Origin: an uncultured Bacteroidales bacterium | GTDB lineage: Bacteria; Bacteroidota; Bacteroidia; Bacteroidales; Muribaculaceae | Assembly (NCBI GenBank): GCA_902782465.1 | Contig: CACZNH010000007.1 | Coordinates: 1-53,686 of the forward strand | Reading direction: 5' to 3' | Length of the DNA: 53,686 nucleotides | Shown: positions 24,170 through 33,367 of the stretch, piece by piece | How positions within the stretch are numbered: the first letter of the stretch is position 1 | Layout: each line of letters starts with the position of its first letter | Position numbers and translations under genes: made by a program | The notes under the pieces: generated by a model | What the model was told of the DNA's origin: nothing | Seen by the model: only the letters and a program-made list of their open reading frames with translations | Databases searched by the model: none

Positions 24170-25948
24170 ATGAACTCCCTGCCCCTCAGCGTGGCACTGC
24201 CACGATTCAAGAACGACATGACCATTGCCAGGGCACAGATGTCCACTGCCGGAACCATGCCCCCTACCAAGGGTCTGGAACCGAACATCGTGACCGAAAT
24301 GCAGATATGTTATGTCGAATACCTGATAACCAACAAGCGCGACATGGAGGCAGAACAGGTCATCGAGGAGTTCATCTATGACGACGAGCGCATGCAGCAA
24401 CTGCCTGAGCTGTATGCCGCATGGTTGTGGCTGGCGCGCATGTCGTTGCTCATCGAGTATGGCAACCCGTCGCTGTCATTGGGAGCCGCCGAGAATGCCC
24501 TGCTCGTCCTGTCGGGACATCAGGGAAAGAAAAATGAGGACTTCAATGCCATCGTCGCCGCCCTGCTCTATTACTTGGCCCACGCCCATCACGATATGGG
24601 TGACAACAGCCGTGCTGCCAAGGAACTGACCAAGGCCCACCAGCTGCTCGAGCGCCTCGCCAAACGCAACGAATCGCGTTTCTCGGCACTGCTGCTGATG
24701 GCGGTCGAGGCCTCGACCGAAGTCATCAAGTCCAAGACCAAGCAGATGAATGTATTGGCCCACTACCAGAGTGCCAGCGAGCTGTACATGAGCGAGTTGA
24801 AGAGCGGCGACGCCAACGCCACCCGCACCGCCATGCAAAACCTCGTGGAGACCCTGGGCAAGGAGGGCGACATCATGCTTGAGATGGGTAACGGACGCAA
24901 TGCCGTCAAGTACTACACCAAGGCCTTGCGCTATCAGAAGAAACTGGGCGAAAAGATGGGACACCGTGACCTGCAGCTCTCCATCGGCCTGGCCAAGGCG
25001 CTCATCCGCCTCATCAACCGCCGAGCCGCTGCCGAGCAACTGCTGCGCTCACTGCTGCCCCTCGCACAGCGCCTTGACGCCACTGCCGAGATCAACGAGA
25101 TTCAAGACCTGTTGAACAACAAAAACAAGAACGTGAATATTATGACACTGCTCAAAAGCATCTTCACCGCAGCCCTCATCATCGTGGGAACGCTGTCCAT
25201 GCAAGCCCAGCTCATCGTGGGGCACCGCGGCTCGCAATGGGGCGTAGAGAACACCCGCGCCGCCTTTATCAACGGCGCTGAAGCTGGAGCCTGGGGCCTG
25301 GAATGTGACATCCGCGTCACCGCCGACGGCACCTTCGTCATCAGCCACGACGACAGCTACAAGCGTCTGGGAGGGCCCGAGACCAAAATCGCCGACATGA
25401 GCACCGAGCAGGTACTCTCGACCCGCCTGACCAGCAAGCGCCACGGCATCACCTATGCTGCCAATCCCTGCACCCTGGGTGAATTCCTGGACCTGTGCAA
25501 ACAGTATGATGTCGTGCCCGTCATCGAAGTCAAGGTATGCACCAGCATCCACAGCAATACGGGGTCCGAGGACGAACCCGTCTTTGACGGTATCCCCGCT
25601 CTTATCAACCTCATTGACCAGAAGGGCCTCAGCGACCGCGCTGTCATCATCTCGTTCATGCCCGGCGTGGTGGACTTCATCCACCGTCACTACTCCGACA
25701 TCACCGTTCAAGTGCTCGCCGGAGACGATGACGGCACTATCGACCAGTGGGTGGACTGGTGCATCGAGCGCAATATGGACCTGGATGCAGTTCACACCCT
25801 CGTCACCAAGGACGCTGTGGACCGCATGCATGCCGCCGGCCTCAAGGTCAACGTGTGGACCGTGGACCGCGTCGAAGACTTTGACCGCGTCAAGGCCATG
25901 GGCGTGGATTTCATTACCACCAACGCCCGCTTCCCCAAAGAATTATAA
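24170..25948 (+). CDS. TPR protein fused to glycerophosphodiester phosphodiesterase
   Basis: 592 residues in one open frame. Residues 1-320 are helical, TPR-like (AAKELTKAHQLLERLAK, NAVKYYTKALRYQKKLGEKM) without a signal. Residue 325 is a methionine that opens a textbook signal peptide (MTLLKSIFTAALIIVGTL, then SMQAQ), and the rest is a full GDPD domain: GHRG, VENT, ECDIRVTADG and SHDD at the metal and catalytic sites. GDPDs split glycerophosphodiesters to glycerol-3-phosphate. Either this is a real fusion, with the hydrophobic stretch as a membrane anchor, or two genes have lost the stop between them (near 25130-25141). A separate start at ATG 25142 is possible. Confidence 0.75.
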   Translation: MNSLPLSVALPRFKNDMTIARAQMSTAGTMPPTKGLEPNIVTEMQICYVEYLITNKRDMEAEQVIEEFIYDDERMQQLPELYAAWLWLARMSLLIEYGNPSLSLGAAENALLVLSGHQGKKNEDFNAIVAALLYYLAHAHHDMGDNSRAAKELTKAHQLLERLAKRNESRFSALLLMAVEASTEVIKSKTKQMNVLAHYQSASELYMSELKSGDANATRTAMQNLVETLGKEGDIMLEMGNGRNAVKYYTKALRYQKKLGEKMGHRDLQLSIGLAKALIRLINRRAAAEQLLRSLLPLAQRLDATAEINEIQDLLNNKNKNVNIMTLLKSIFTAALIIVGTLSMQAQLIVGHRGSQWGVENTRAAFINGAEAGAWGLECDIRVTADGTFVISHDDSYKRLGGPETKIADMSTEQVLSTRLTSKRHGITYAANPCTLGEFLDLCKQYDVVPVIEVKVCTSIHSNTGSEDEPVFDGIPALINLIDQKGLSDRAVIISFMPGVVDFIHRHYSDITVQVLAGDDDGTIDQWVDWCIERNMDLDAVHTLVTKDAVDRMHAAGLKVNVWTVDRVEDFDRVKAMGVDFITTNARFPKEL

Positions 25949-25951
25949 AAG

Positions 25952-26030
25952 AGTTTTCAGTCTTCAGTTGTCAGTTGTCAGCCCAACGGGCAACAACTCC
26001 AAACTGAAAACTGAAAACTGAAAACTGAAC
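25952..26030. repeat. Self-similar spacer of TCAGTTG and AACTGAA words
   Basis: 25952-25981 holds GTTTTCAG, TCTTCAG, TTGTCAG, TTGTCAG; 26001-26030 holds AAACTG repeated with AAAACTG spacing four times in the inverted sense. The two halves can pair in parts. It separates the GDPD frame from ribH. Confidence 0.6.
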
Positions 26031-26033
26031 AAT

Positions 26034-26513
26034 ATGTCAACTCAACTTCAACAAAACGACTCCCTCCACACCCTGCCCCATGTCGATGGCCTCACCGTGG
26101 GCATCGTCTGCGCAGAATGGAACGAAAAGATTACCGGCGCCCTGCTGCAGGGTGCATTAGACCTCTTCAAGCAGGAGGGATATGAAGACATCAACGTGGC
26201 TCGTGTGCCCGGCACCGTCGAACTCACCTACGGCGCCGCACAGATGGTGCGCACCGGACGCTACGATGCCATCATCATGATTGGTTGCGTTATCCGCGGC
26301 GGCACCCCACACTTCGACTACGTCTGTGACAACGCCACCCAGGGTTGTGCCTACCTCAACGCCACCCAGCAGGTGCCCGTCATCTTCTGCGTCCTCACCA
26401 CCGACGACGAGCAGCAGGCACTGGACCGCGCCGGTGGAGCCCTGTGCAACAAGGGCACCGAGGCAGCCGAAGCCGCCATCAAGATGGCGCACTTTGCCCG
26501 CACGATACGCTGA
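26034..26513 (+). CDS. ribH: 6,7-dimethyl-8-ribityllumazine synthase
   Basis: 159 residues. The family motifs are plain: VGIVCAEWNEKITGALLQGA, VPGTVELTYGAAQM, GCVIRGGTPHFDYV (with the catalytic histidine in PHFDYV) and CNKGTEAAEAAIKM. It catalyses the penultimate step of riboflavin synthesis, forming icosahedral or pentameric assemblies. No other rib gene is nearby. A strong hairpin and T-run end the transcript at 26531-26583. Confidence 0.95.
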   Translation: MSTQLQQNDSLHTLPHVDGLTVGIVCAEWNEKITGALLQGALDLFKQEGYEDINVARVPGTVELTYGAAQMVRTGRYDAIIMIGCVIRGGTPHFDYVCDNATQGCAYLNATQQVPVIFCVLTTDDEQQALDRAGGALCNKGTEAAEAAIKMAHFARTIR

Positions 26514-26530
26514 CCCTGATAGGTTCTAAG

Positions 26531-26583
26531 AACAAAAACAGAGGGAGACTCCAATCGTTGAGAGCCTCCCCCTTTGTTTTTTT
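26531..26583. terminator. Hairpin between ribH and the symporter gene
   Basis: AACAAAAACAGAGGGAG (from 26531) pairs imperfectly with CTCCCCCTTTGTTTTTTT (ending 26583). It ends in T on the plus strand and in T (read in reverse) on the minus strand, so it can serve both converging genes. Confidence 0.75.
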
Positions 26584-26594
26584 ATTCCTGAATC

Positions 26595-27934
26595 TTACTT
26601 GGAAAAGTATTCCTTCATCAGGCGCTTGACGCGTGGGGCCAGGGCGATGATGGTGAACATGGTGCACAGGGCCATCAGAGCGAAGGCGAGGTCCATGATG
26701 CTGACCATGACCTTGAGGGGGATCATCGCTGCCACGACAATCATCGCCAGGTAGTAGTAGTTGTACCACTTGACGTTGTGGGCACCGAAGAGGTAGTTGG
26801 TACACTTCTGGCCATAGTAACTATAGGAAAACATCGTCGAGAAGGCGAAGAAGAAGACAATCACCATCAGCAGCATCCCCAGGCACCCAGGGCGACATAC
26901 AGGCCCTTGGGGTCGGTCAAGCCCACGTAATTGCCGGCAATGATGATGGGGATGGAAGTCAAGGTGCACACCAGACCCGAGTCGATGGCGGGACCGAGCA
27001 TCGCGATGAGGCCCTCGCGGATGGGGTCAGTGTTCTTGCTTGCGCCGTGCATCATTGAGGCAGTACCCACACCGGCCTCGTTGACAAAGGCGGCGCGGCG
27101 TGCGCCCGTCAAGGCGACGTAGGCAAAGGCACCAAAGCCTGCCCGCATATCAAAGGCTCCCTCAAAGATCTGGCCGAACACGCCAGGAATCTCCTTGAAG
27201 TTCATAGCCATGATAATGAGCACCATAATCAGGTAGAGCACTACCATGACCGGCACGATGCGCGAGGCAAACAGGGCGATACGCTTGATGCCGCCCAGGA
27301 TAACGGCTCCCACGATGGCAACCATGATAAGGCCCATAATAAAGCGCAGCGTCAACGTGTTCTCGATGCCCATGGGCGTGGTGAAGACCGTGGTCACCGA
27401 CTCCACCAGCTGGTTGGCCTGCATGAAACACAGCGTACCCACGAGGCCGAAGATGGAGAAGGCCACAGCCAGCGGTTTCCACTTCTCGCCCAGTCCCCGG
27501 GTGATAATGTACATGGGACCGCCCTGCACCTCACCGGCAGTGTCACGCCCCTTGTACATGATGGACAGCGTGCCCTCAAAGAACTTGGTGCTCATGCCCA
27601 CCAGGGCACTCACCCACATCCAGAAGACAGTGCCAGGGCCGCCTATCGACAGGGCAATGGCGACACCGGCGATGTTGCCCATGCCCACCGTGGCGGCAAT
27701 GGCGCTCAACAGCGCCTGCACCGAGCTGATTTGTCCCGACTGCTTGCCCTGGTCGCTAGCCTGCTTGTCACGCAGGGCACGTATGGCCCACGGCAGGCGC
27801 CTGATGGAGACTGCTCCCGAAAAGATGAACAGGAACAAGCCGCCGCCAATCAGCAGAAAGAATTCCGGATAGCCGCACACAGCGTCGCTGGCAGCCACAA
27901 TCCATTCACTCAAAGCATCGAGTATGTTTTCCAT
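26595..27934 (-). pseudogene. Sodium:alanine symporter family protein (AGCS), frameshifted
   Basis: The N-terminal 355 residues (from 27934) carry the AGCS features: GGGLFLFIFSGAVSI, MGNIAGVAIALSIGGPGTVFWMW, FEGTLSIMYKG, GARRAAFVNEAGVGTASMM. They end abnormally at GAWGCC. The missing last part of the transporter, LLMVIVFFFAFSTMFSYSYYG onwards, is intact in another frame (to 26595). The break falls at the C4 run 26877-26880; one more C (G on the coding strand) would restore one frame of about 447 residues. So either a recent mutation or a sequencing/assembly error. AGCS proteins import alanine or glycine with sodium. Confidence 0.85.
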
Positions 27935-27996
27935 AAAAAACTTGGTTTTAGCAAGAGGTCAAATCTCATTAACCTTTAAACTTTGTCCTTTATCCT

Positions 27997-28033
27997 CAAG
28001 TTCATAAAGTTGCACTGGCACTTTATGAACTTG
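27997..28033. repeat. 14-bp perfect inverted repeat upstream of the symporter
   Basis: CAAGTTCATAAAGT (27997-28010), nine bases, ACTTTATGAACTTG (28020-28033). It lies 63 bases upstream of the symporter start and 15 bases before the gapA terminator hairpin. It could be an operator for the transporter or a second terminator for gapA. Confidence 0.7.
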
Positions 28034-28047
28034 AACATTTTAAAGAA

Positions 28048-28078
28048 ATCCCCGTGAAGCCGATGGCACCACGGGGAT
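28048..28078 (-). terminator. gapA terminator
   Basis: On the minus strand, ATCCCCGTG (28070-28078) pairs with CACGGGGAT (28048-28056), then TTTCTTTAAAAT. A good Rho-independent form, 30 bases beyond the gapA stop. Confidence 0.78.
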
Positions 28079-28107
28079 GAAGCGTTTTGTGAGAAGTGGT
28101 GCTACAA

Positions 28108-29172
<1,065 letters not shown>

Positions 29173-29237
29173 TTAATGAAGTTATATAACTGTTAGTTCA
29201 ATTTTTTACTATCTTTGCAATGGCGTTTCTGCCGATA

Positions 29238-29263
29238 CAGTCGCAATTGCGACTGCAAAGTTA
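29238..29263 (-). promoter_or_regulatory. gapA -7 box and adjoining 18-bp palindrome
   Basis: On the minus strand TAACTTTG lies at 29256-29263, directly followed by CAGTCGCAATTGCGACTG (29238-29255), a perfect 18-bp palindrome. A good distal box is not seen. A plus-strand TATCTTTG (29210-29217) may serve mscL. Confidence 0.55.
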
Positions 29264-29392
29264 AGTAAAATTTTGATATTTTGCTGACTTTGAATAGCAA
29301 AATGCTGGTTTTGACCCTTAATTAAGATTGTTTAATACTCACTAAGGATTTTGTGATTCAAAATAATATTCATTTTTAAAAACTGTAAAATT

Positions 29393-29887
29393 ATGGGTTT
29401 TATCAAAGAATTTAAGGAGTTTGCCATGAAGGGCAACGTAATGGACATGGCTGTCGGTGTTATCATCGGTGGCGCTTTTGGCAAGATTGTCACCTCGCTC
29501 GTTGATGACGTGTTGATGCCCGTCATCGGTCTTTTTACCGGCAACATTGATTTCTCCAGCCTGGAGTACAAGATCAAGCCTGTCAGCGAGATCGTTGAGG
29601 ATGCCGCCAGCACCGTGGGTGCCGATGGCGCAGTCCAGGCTGTGACCGATGCTGCCAGCAATGCCGCTGCTGCTGCAGGTGTTGCGGGCGAGGCCACTGG
29701 CGCTGTCATCAAGTACGGTCTGTTTATCCAGAACATCATCGACTTCCTGATTATCGCTCTGTGTATCTTCTTGATGATTAAATTCATGAATAAGCTCAGA
29801 GCACCGAAGGAAGAGCCCGAGGCACCCGCTGGCCCCACTCAGGAAGAGCTGCTCACCGAAATCCGTGACCTGCTCAAGAAGCAGTAA
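29393..29887 (+). CDS. mscL: Large-conductance mechanosensitive channel MscL
   Basis: 164 residues. TM1 with the [20 protein letters not shown] signature (14-33) and TM2 (about 110-130), and a C-terminal helix [14 protein letters not shown]. It releases osmolytes on hypo-osmotic shock as a homopentamer. The periplasmic loop is longer than in E. coli (136 residues in all) because of an Ala-rich insert at about 66-105. A perfect 13-bp hairpin terminator follows (29921-29953). Confidence 0.95.
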   Translation: MGFIKEFKEFAMKGNVMDMAVGVIIGGAFGKIVTSLVDDVLMPVIGLFTGNIDFSSLEYKIKPVSEIVEDAASTVGADGAVQAVTDAASNAAAAAGVAGEATGAVIKYGLFIQNIIDFLIIALCIFLMIKFMNKLRAPKEEPEAPAGPTQEELLTEIRDLLKKQ

Positions 29888-29920
29888 TCAGCGACTCCGT
29901 CGCCATTACGGTTAAAAAAG

Positions 29921-29953
29921 AAAGCTGCACCATTTGCATGGTGCAGCTTTTTG
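29921..29953 (+). terminator. mscL terminator
   Basis: AAAGCTGCACCAT (29921-29933) and ATGGTGCAGCTTT (29938-29950) make a 13-bp stem with a 4-base loop, ending in TTTTT. Confidence 0.9.
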
Positions 29954-29973
29954 TTCGGGTAAATACTGGAATA

Positions 29974-30192
29974 CTATTCGTTGATTTTCAGCAAGCCGGT
30001 GCGATACGCTTTACCAATCAACTCAGCCACGTTACGCGAGTTGGTCTTGCGCAGTAACTGCTTGCGGTGATACTCCACAGTGTTAGAAGAGATGAAAATT
30101 TTCTCTCCTATCTCCTTGCTGTTATACCCTGTTGACAGCAATTCAAGCACCTCCTTTTCACGGGAGGTCAGTTCAATCTTGGGGGTACTCAT
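29974..30192 (-). CDS. Stand-alone LuxR-type DNA-binding protein
   Basis: 72 residues, consisting only of a GerE/LuxR helix-turn-helix: LTSREKEVLELLSTGYNSKEI and ISSNTVEYHRKQLLRKTN. There is no receiver or sensor domain. It would be a small cytoplasmic regulator, perhaps paired with a kinase or acting alone. It has its own promoter (30234-30265). The lipid/envelope operon lies upstream on the same strand but ends 239 bases earlier, so co-transcription is uncertain. Confidence 0.85.
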   Translation of the reverse strand: MSTPKIELTSREKEVLELLSTGYNSKEIGEKIFISSNTVEYHRKQLLRKTNSRNVAELIGKAYRTGLLKINE

Positions 30193-30233
30193 AATATCAT
30201 AATTTTGATAAGTTGCTTATTTTAACATATTTG

Positions 30234-30265
30234 CAAAAATATATAGTAAAACTTATCAAACCAAA
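30234..30265 (-). promoter_or_regulatory. Bacteroidetes promoter of the small LuxR-type gene
   Basis: TTTG (30262-30265), 20 bases, TATTTTTG (30234-30241). The ATG is at 30192. The rest of the 239-base gap 30193-30431 is AT-rich with nothing else I can name. Confidence 0.65.
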
Positions 30266-30431
30266 CAAAATAACATAAATTTCAGCAAAATGATACCAAA
30301 ACTATGCATTTCAGTAGATGAAAATGTTTATCTGAACCAAATATCACCCTTTTCACCCTAATATTGGGCAATCTACTAGCATTTTGATACTCTGCTTTCA
30401 GCTAACGGATAACAATTGCATTACTATACAA

Positions 30432-30854
30432 TCAAGGCTGCTTCTTAAGTAAATATATGCATGAAGAGCCATCAGCCAGCACCTTGGTCAGCACCAACTG
30501 CCTGCCCGAACTCTTTTGGACAACGAATTCATTACGGACTTCCAAACCCGGCATTTCAATGTAAAAAACGCTGTTATCAGGGAAAGTCACCGTCAACCTG
30601 CCGTCCTCGCTCTCCTCCCAGGTGCCGTAACTCTCCACCAGCTGCTCGTGACCATAGACCCGTGACACCCTGAAGACCTTGCTCTGGAACTGGAAGAAAT
30701 AGTCGCCATCGACGGGATCAGGCATGCCGCCAACCGTAATCTGCTCGACGCGCCACGTGCCGAACCAGATGCCGATGTCACCATGGTTGCGGGTACAGGC
30801 GCCCAGCATGAGCACCATCGCGGCTACAAGAAAAATCTGTATTGTCCTTTTCAT
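30432..30854 (-). CDS. Lipocalin-like lipoprotein
   Basis: 140 residues. The lipobox LGAC lipidates Cys20. The mature part has the GTW motif (WFGTWRVEQ) and eight or so strands ending QLVLTKVLADGSSCIYLLKK, as expected of a small lipocalin-like beta-barrel; the ligand is unknown. Its ATG overlaps the stop of the Wzi-like gene by four bases, which makes it the last gene of the four-gene operon starting at 34201. Confidence 0.7.
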   Translation of the reverse strand: MKRTIQIFLVAAMVLMLGACTRNHGDIGIWFGTWRVEQITVGGMPDPVDGDYFFQFQSKVFRVSRVYGHEQLVESYGTWEESEDGRLTVTFPDNSVFYIEMPGLEVRNEFVVQKSSGRQLVLTKVLADGSSCIYLLKKQP

Positions 30855-32404
30855 CGTTTCTTGAGATTAAAGTTGCCATGATAGTAAATGCCCACTAGGG
30901 CGCCCCAATTGTTGCCGTACATCGAGCCATGGTCCATAGCGACCTGGCCACGGAACTGCCAGCCGGTATGGGTGTGATAACTGCCCTCCAGCGACATCGA
31001 GAAATCATCGATGCTGCCCGCACGCGGCATCAGGGGTGTGCCCCATGCCTTGCGGTAGGAACCCTTCAGGCGATAGGACCAATCGGTACCTAGCCAGCCC
31101 GCGACGGCGGCATGGAAGCCACGCAGCACGTTGTCGCGATAGCGCATATAACCGTCTTGGTTATACAGCGGCGACTTGACGAAGGGCGAGCCGATGGACA
31201 TGCCTCGGTTCTGGTAACCGTTGTAGATGTAGTTGTTGTAGTAATCGTCGGCACCCGACGAGTGGCTGGTGATGGGTGTGTCGGGATGGTCATTGGGCGT
31301 CCAGTGAATGGGGCCGCTCTGGTTGGTGAAGTCGATGTACTCGATGACGGCGCCTTCGACCAACGGCAGCTCGCCGCTATTGCGGTATTCCAGCCCCCAC
31401 AGGCCGTCAAAGCCGTTCATCTTGCCGATGCCGGAGCCGTCTTCCCACAGCCACTGGGTGTAGGCGCGCAGCCGCTTGCCATCCTTGAGCTTGTACTCTA
31501 ACGCAATATCCCAGGAACCCAGATGGTTACCCTCGACAAACGAGTCGCCCGCGCTGTTGCCGCCACTGCCCGCGATAAAGGTGCGGAAAAAGGCCTTGGC
31601 GTCGGCATCCATCTTGACGGTGCGCGTCACCTTGCCGTCCTCGTAGTAGTCAGCAGTGCCGCCGAATTGACATGCCGACTGGACACCGATGGTGAATACG
31701 ACAGGTTGGCTGGGCTTTGTGCGGAAGTGCAGGCTCTTGTAGTGCAACCATGAGCCCGTGGTAATGAAGTGGTTATAGTAATTGTAGTGGTTCTCGAGCC
31801 ATTTGTCGTCAAACTGGCGGAAATAGCCGAACTCGCCCGTCAACTGCAGCCACCCCTTGGTGAACGGGATGTCCTGGAAATCGATGAAACCAGCACGCAG
31901 ACCAACGGGTGGACGTGCGTTGTTGCTCCACACGAGGTCACCACTGCTCAACTCCCTATCGACGATGGGCGACGAGTCCTTGTATTTTTGTCCCGCCACG
32001 GCAAAGATGCTGCGGTACTTGCCTTCAAGGTAGGCCTGCTGGATCCATCCCCGTGCGGGATGCTGGTCCAGCACCTCAAACTGGCCGTAGCCCTTGTAGC
32101 GCTCATAACCCGCATCAGATGAATAGCCGCCCCACGCCTCAATGCCCGCGCCCCATGAGAAACGCTCGGTGGGACGCAGTGCGTGCCACAAGCCAGCAGC
32201 CACCAGCGCATCATACTGCTGGGTGACAGTGCCGCCCGTGTTTGAGGAGATATAATAAGGTGCCAACTCACTGTCGCCAGCATTCATGACGATGGACACG
32301 CCATACTGCACATCGGGAACCGAGGTGGTAACACCCGTCTCGGCATTGATGCCACAGCACAGCGTCATGCCCAGTACAAGAGCCAATAAGATTCTTTTTA
32401 TCAT
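30851..32404 (-). CDS. Wzi-type capsule-assembly outer membrane protein
   Basis: 517 residues with a signal peptide (1-21). The body is an outer membrane beta-barrel with repeats of short aromatic strands (YYISSNTGGTVTQQYDALVAAG, WGGYSSDAGYERYKGYGQFE), the pattern of the 'capsule assembly Wzi family' of Bacteroidetes. Wzi in E. coli anchors capsule polysaccharide to the surface. The evidence is a fold-level likeness, not residue-level proof. Third gene of the operon, 12 bases after the GlsB-like gene. Confidence 0.75.
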   Translation of the reverse strand: MIKRILLALVLGMTLCCGINAETGVTTSVPDVQYGVSIVMNAGDSELAPYYISSNTGGTVTQQYDALVAAGLWHALRPTERFSWGAGIEAWGGYSSDAGYERYKGYGQFEVLDQHPARGWIQQAYLEGKYRSIFAVAGQKYKDSSPIVDRELSSGDLVWSNNARPPVGLRAGFIDFQDIPFTKGWLQLTGEFGYFRQFDDKWLENHYNYYNHFITTGSWLHYKSLHFRTKPSQPVVFTIGVQSACQFGGTADYYEDGKVTRTVKMDADAKAFFRTFIAGSGGNSAGDSFVEGNHLGSWDIALEYKLKDGKRLRAYTQWLWEDGSGIGKMNGFDGLWGLEYRNSGELPLVEGAVIEYIDFTNQSGPIHWTPNDHPDTPITSHSSGADDYYNNYIYNGYQNRGMSIGSPFVKSPLYNQDGYMRYRDNVLRGFHAAVAGWLGTDWSYRLKGSYRKAWGTPLMPRAGSIDDFSMSLEGSYHTHTGWQFRGQVAMDHGSMYGNNWGALVGIYYHGNFNLKKR

Positions 32405-32416
32405 TTATCTCAGGTA

Positions 32417-33355
32417 TTATCGTTCGATGTTTGCCAGATAAGAGTCGATGTGGCGGCGCTTCTTCTCGTCGGCTATCTCATCGAGGTTGATGAGGATGCC
32501 CGTCTCTTCCACGTTGCCGAACTCGCGGTTGATGGCTGTGCCCAGCAGCAACATCTTGGGCGACAAGCCCATATAGGCGTTGACCAACGGTGGGATGTTG
32601 ATGCCATGCTGGCGGATGAAATTGTTCAGCCACTTATAGTCCTCGCGGAAATTGTCGCCCATGAAGTTTGCCATCAGCTCAGGGTCGTCGTTACGGGTGT
32701 CGGGCAACGGGTCGATGGGCACCACCAGGCCCTCCTTGTCCTCGAAGTAGAGGTTGAGGAAGCACAGCAGCATGTCACGGCAGTCGCGCACATAGCTCGG
32801 ATACATCGTCATCTTGCCGAACATGTACTTGACCTGCGGATAAACGATGGTCAAAGCGCCCAAGCCATCCCACAGGTTATCGAGTGCAAACAATGCCCTG
32901 GCTCCCTCGCGGGTTGATTGATACTCGGGACGTACAAACGAGCGTCCCAACTCAATGGTCACGGGCAGTATCTCGTTCAGGAACCGGTCACTGAAGTTGA
33001 ATAGGTGCCCTGTGGCGATGCGCGGCTCACCGTTCTCGACCTTCACATCCCAGCCGCAAATAAAGCGGTATGCCCCGATGATTTCCCGCTTCTCGGGATT
33101 CCATACGAGCAGTTGCTGGCAGGGCGGATCCATCAGGTCAAACTCGTCGATGTCGCACGACTTGCCCGTGCCGCCACCTGCCGCACGGAAGGTAATCTCG
33201 CGCAGGCGCCCGATTTCGCGCATCGTGTTGGGCGCATTGTGCGCATTCACGACATAGATGTCATTGTCGGCCTTGTTGGTGCGGCGCAGCAGACGCTCTG
33301 GAGTGAGTTCCTGCTCGATGAGATTCACGGGGATGGGGGCAATAATCGGTTCCAT
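32417..33355 (-). CDS. Amino-acid lipid N-acyltransferase (GlsB/OlsB-like)
   Basis: 312 residues. It resembles the hemolysin/OlsB-type N-acyltransferases: LREITFRAAGGGTGKSCDIDEFD, then VWNPEKREIIGAYRF, ELGRSFVRPEYQ and ALFALDNLWDGLGAL. In Bacteroides thetaiotaomicron the matching enzyme GlsB makes the monoacyl glycine that GlsA acylates further (family knowledge). It follows the GlsA-like gene by 12 bases on the same strand. The amino acid used here is inferred, not shown; ornithine is the alternative. Confidence 0.75.
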   Translation of the reverse strand: MEPIIAPIPVNLIEQELTPERLLRRTNKADNDIYVVNAHNAPNTMREIGRLREITFRAAGGGTGKSCDIDEFDLMDPPCQQLLVWNPEKREIIGAYRFICGWDVKVENGEPRIATGHLFNFSDRFLNEILPVTIELGRSFVRPEYQSTREGARALFALDNLWDGLGALTIVYPQVKYMFGKMTMYPSYVRDCRDMLLCFLNLYFEDKEGLVVPIDPLPDTRNDDPELMANFMGDNFREDYKWLNNFIRQHGINIPPLVNAYMGLSPKMLLLGTAINREFGNVEETGILINLDEIADEKKRRHIDSYLANIER

Positions 33356-33367
33356 AGGCAGTATTTT

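Noticed and set aside
24104-26030. Micro-repeat spacers as a CRISPR array
   Set aside because: Words are 6-9 bases and degenerate, with no uniform 25-40 base repeats, no spacers and no cas gene.
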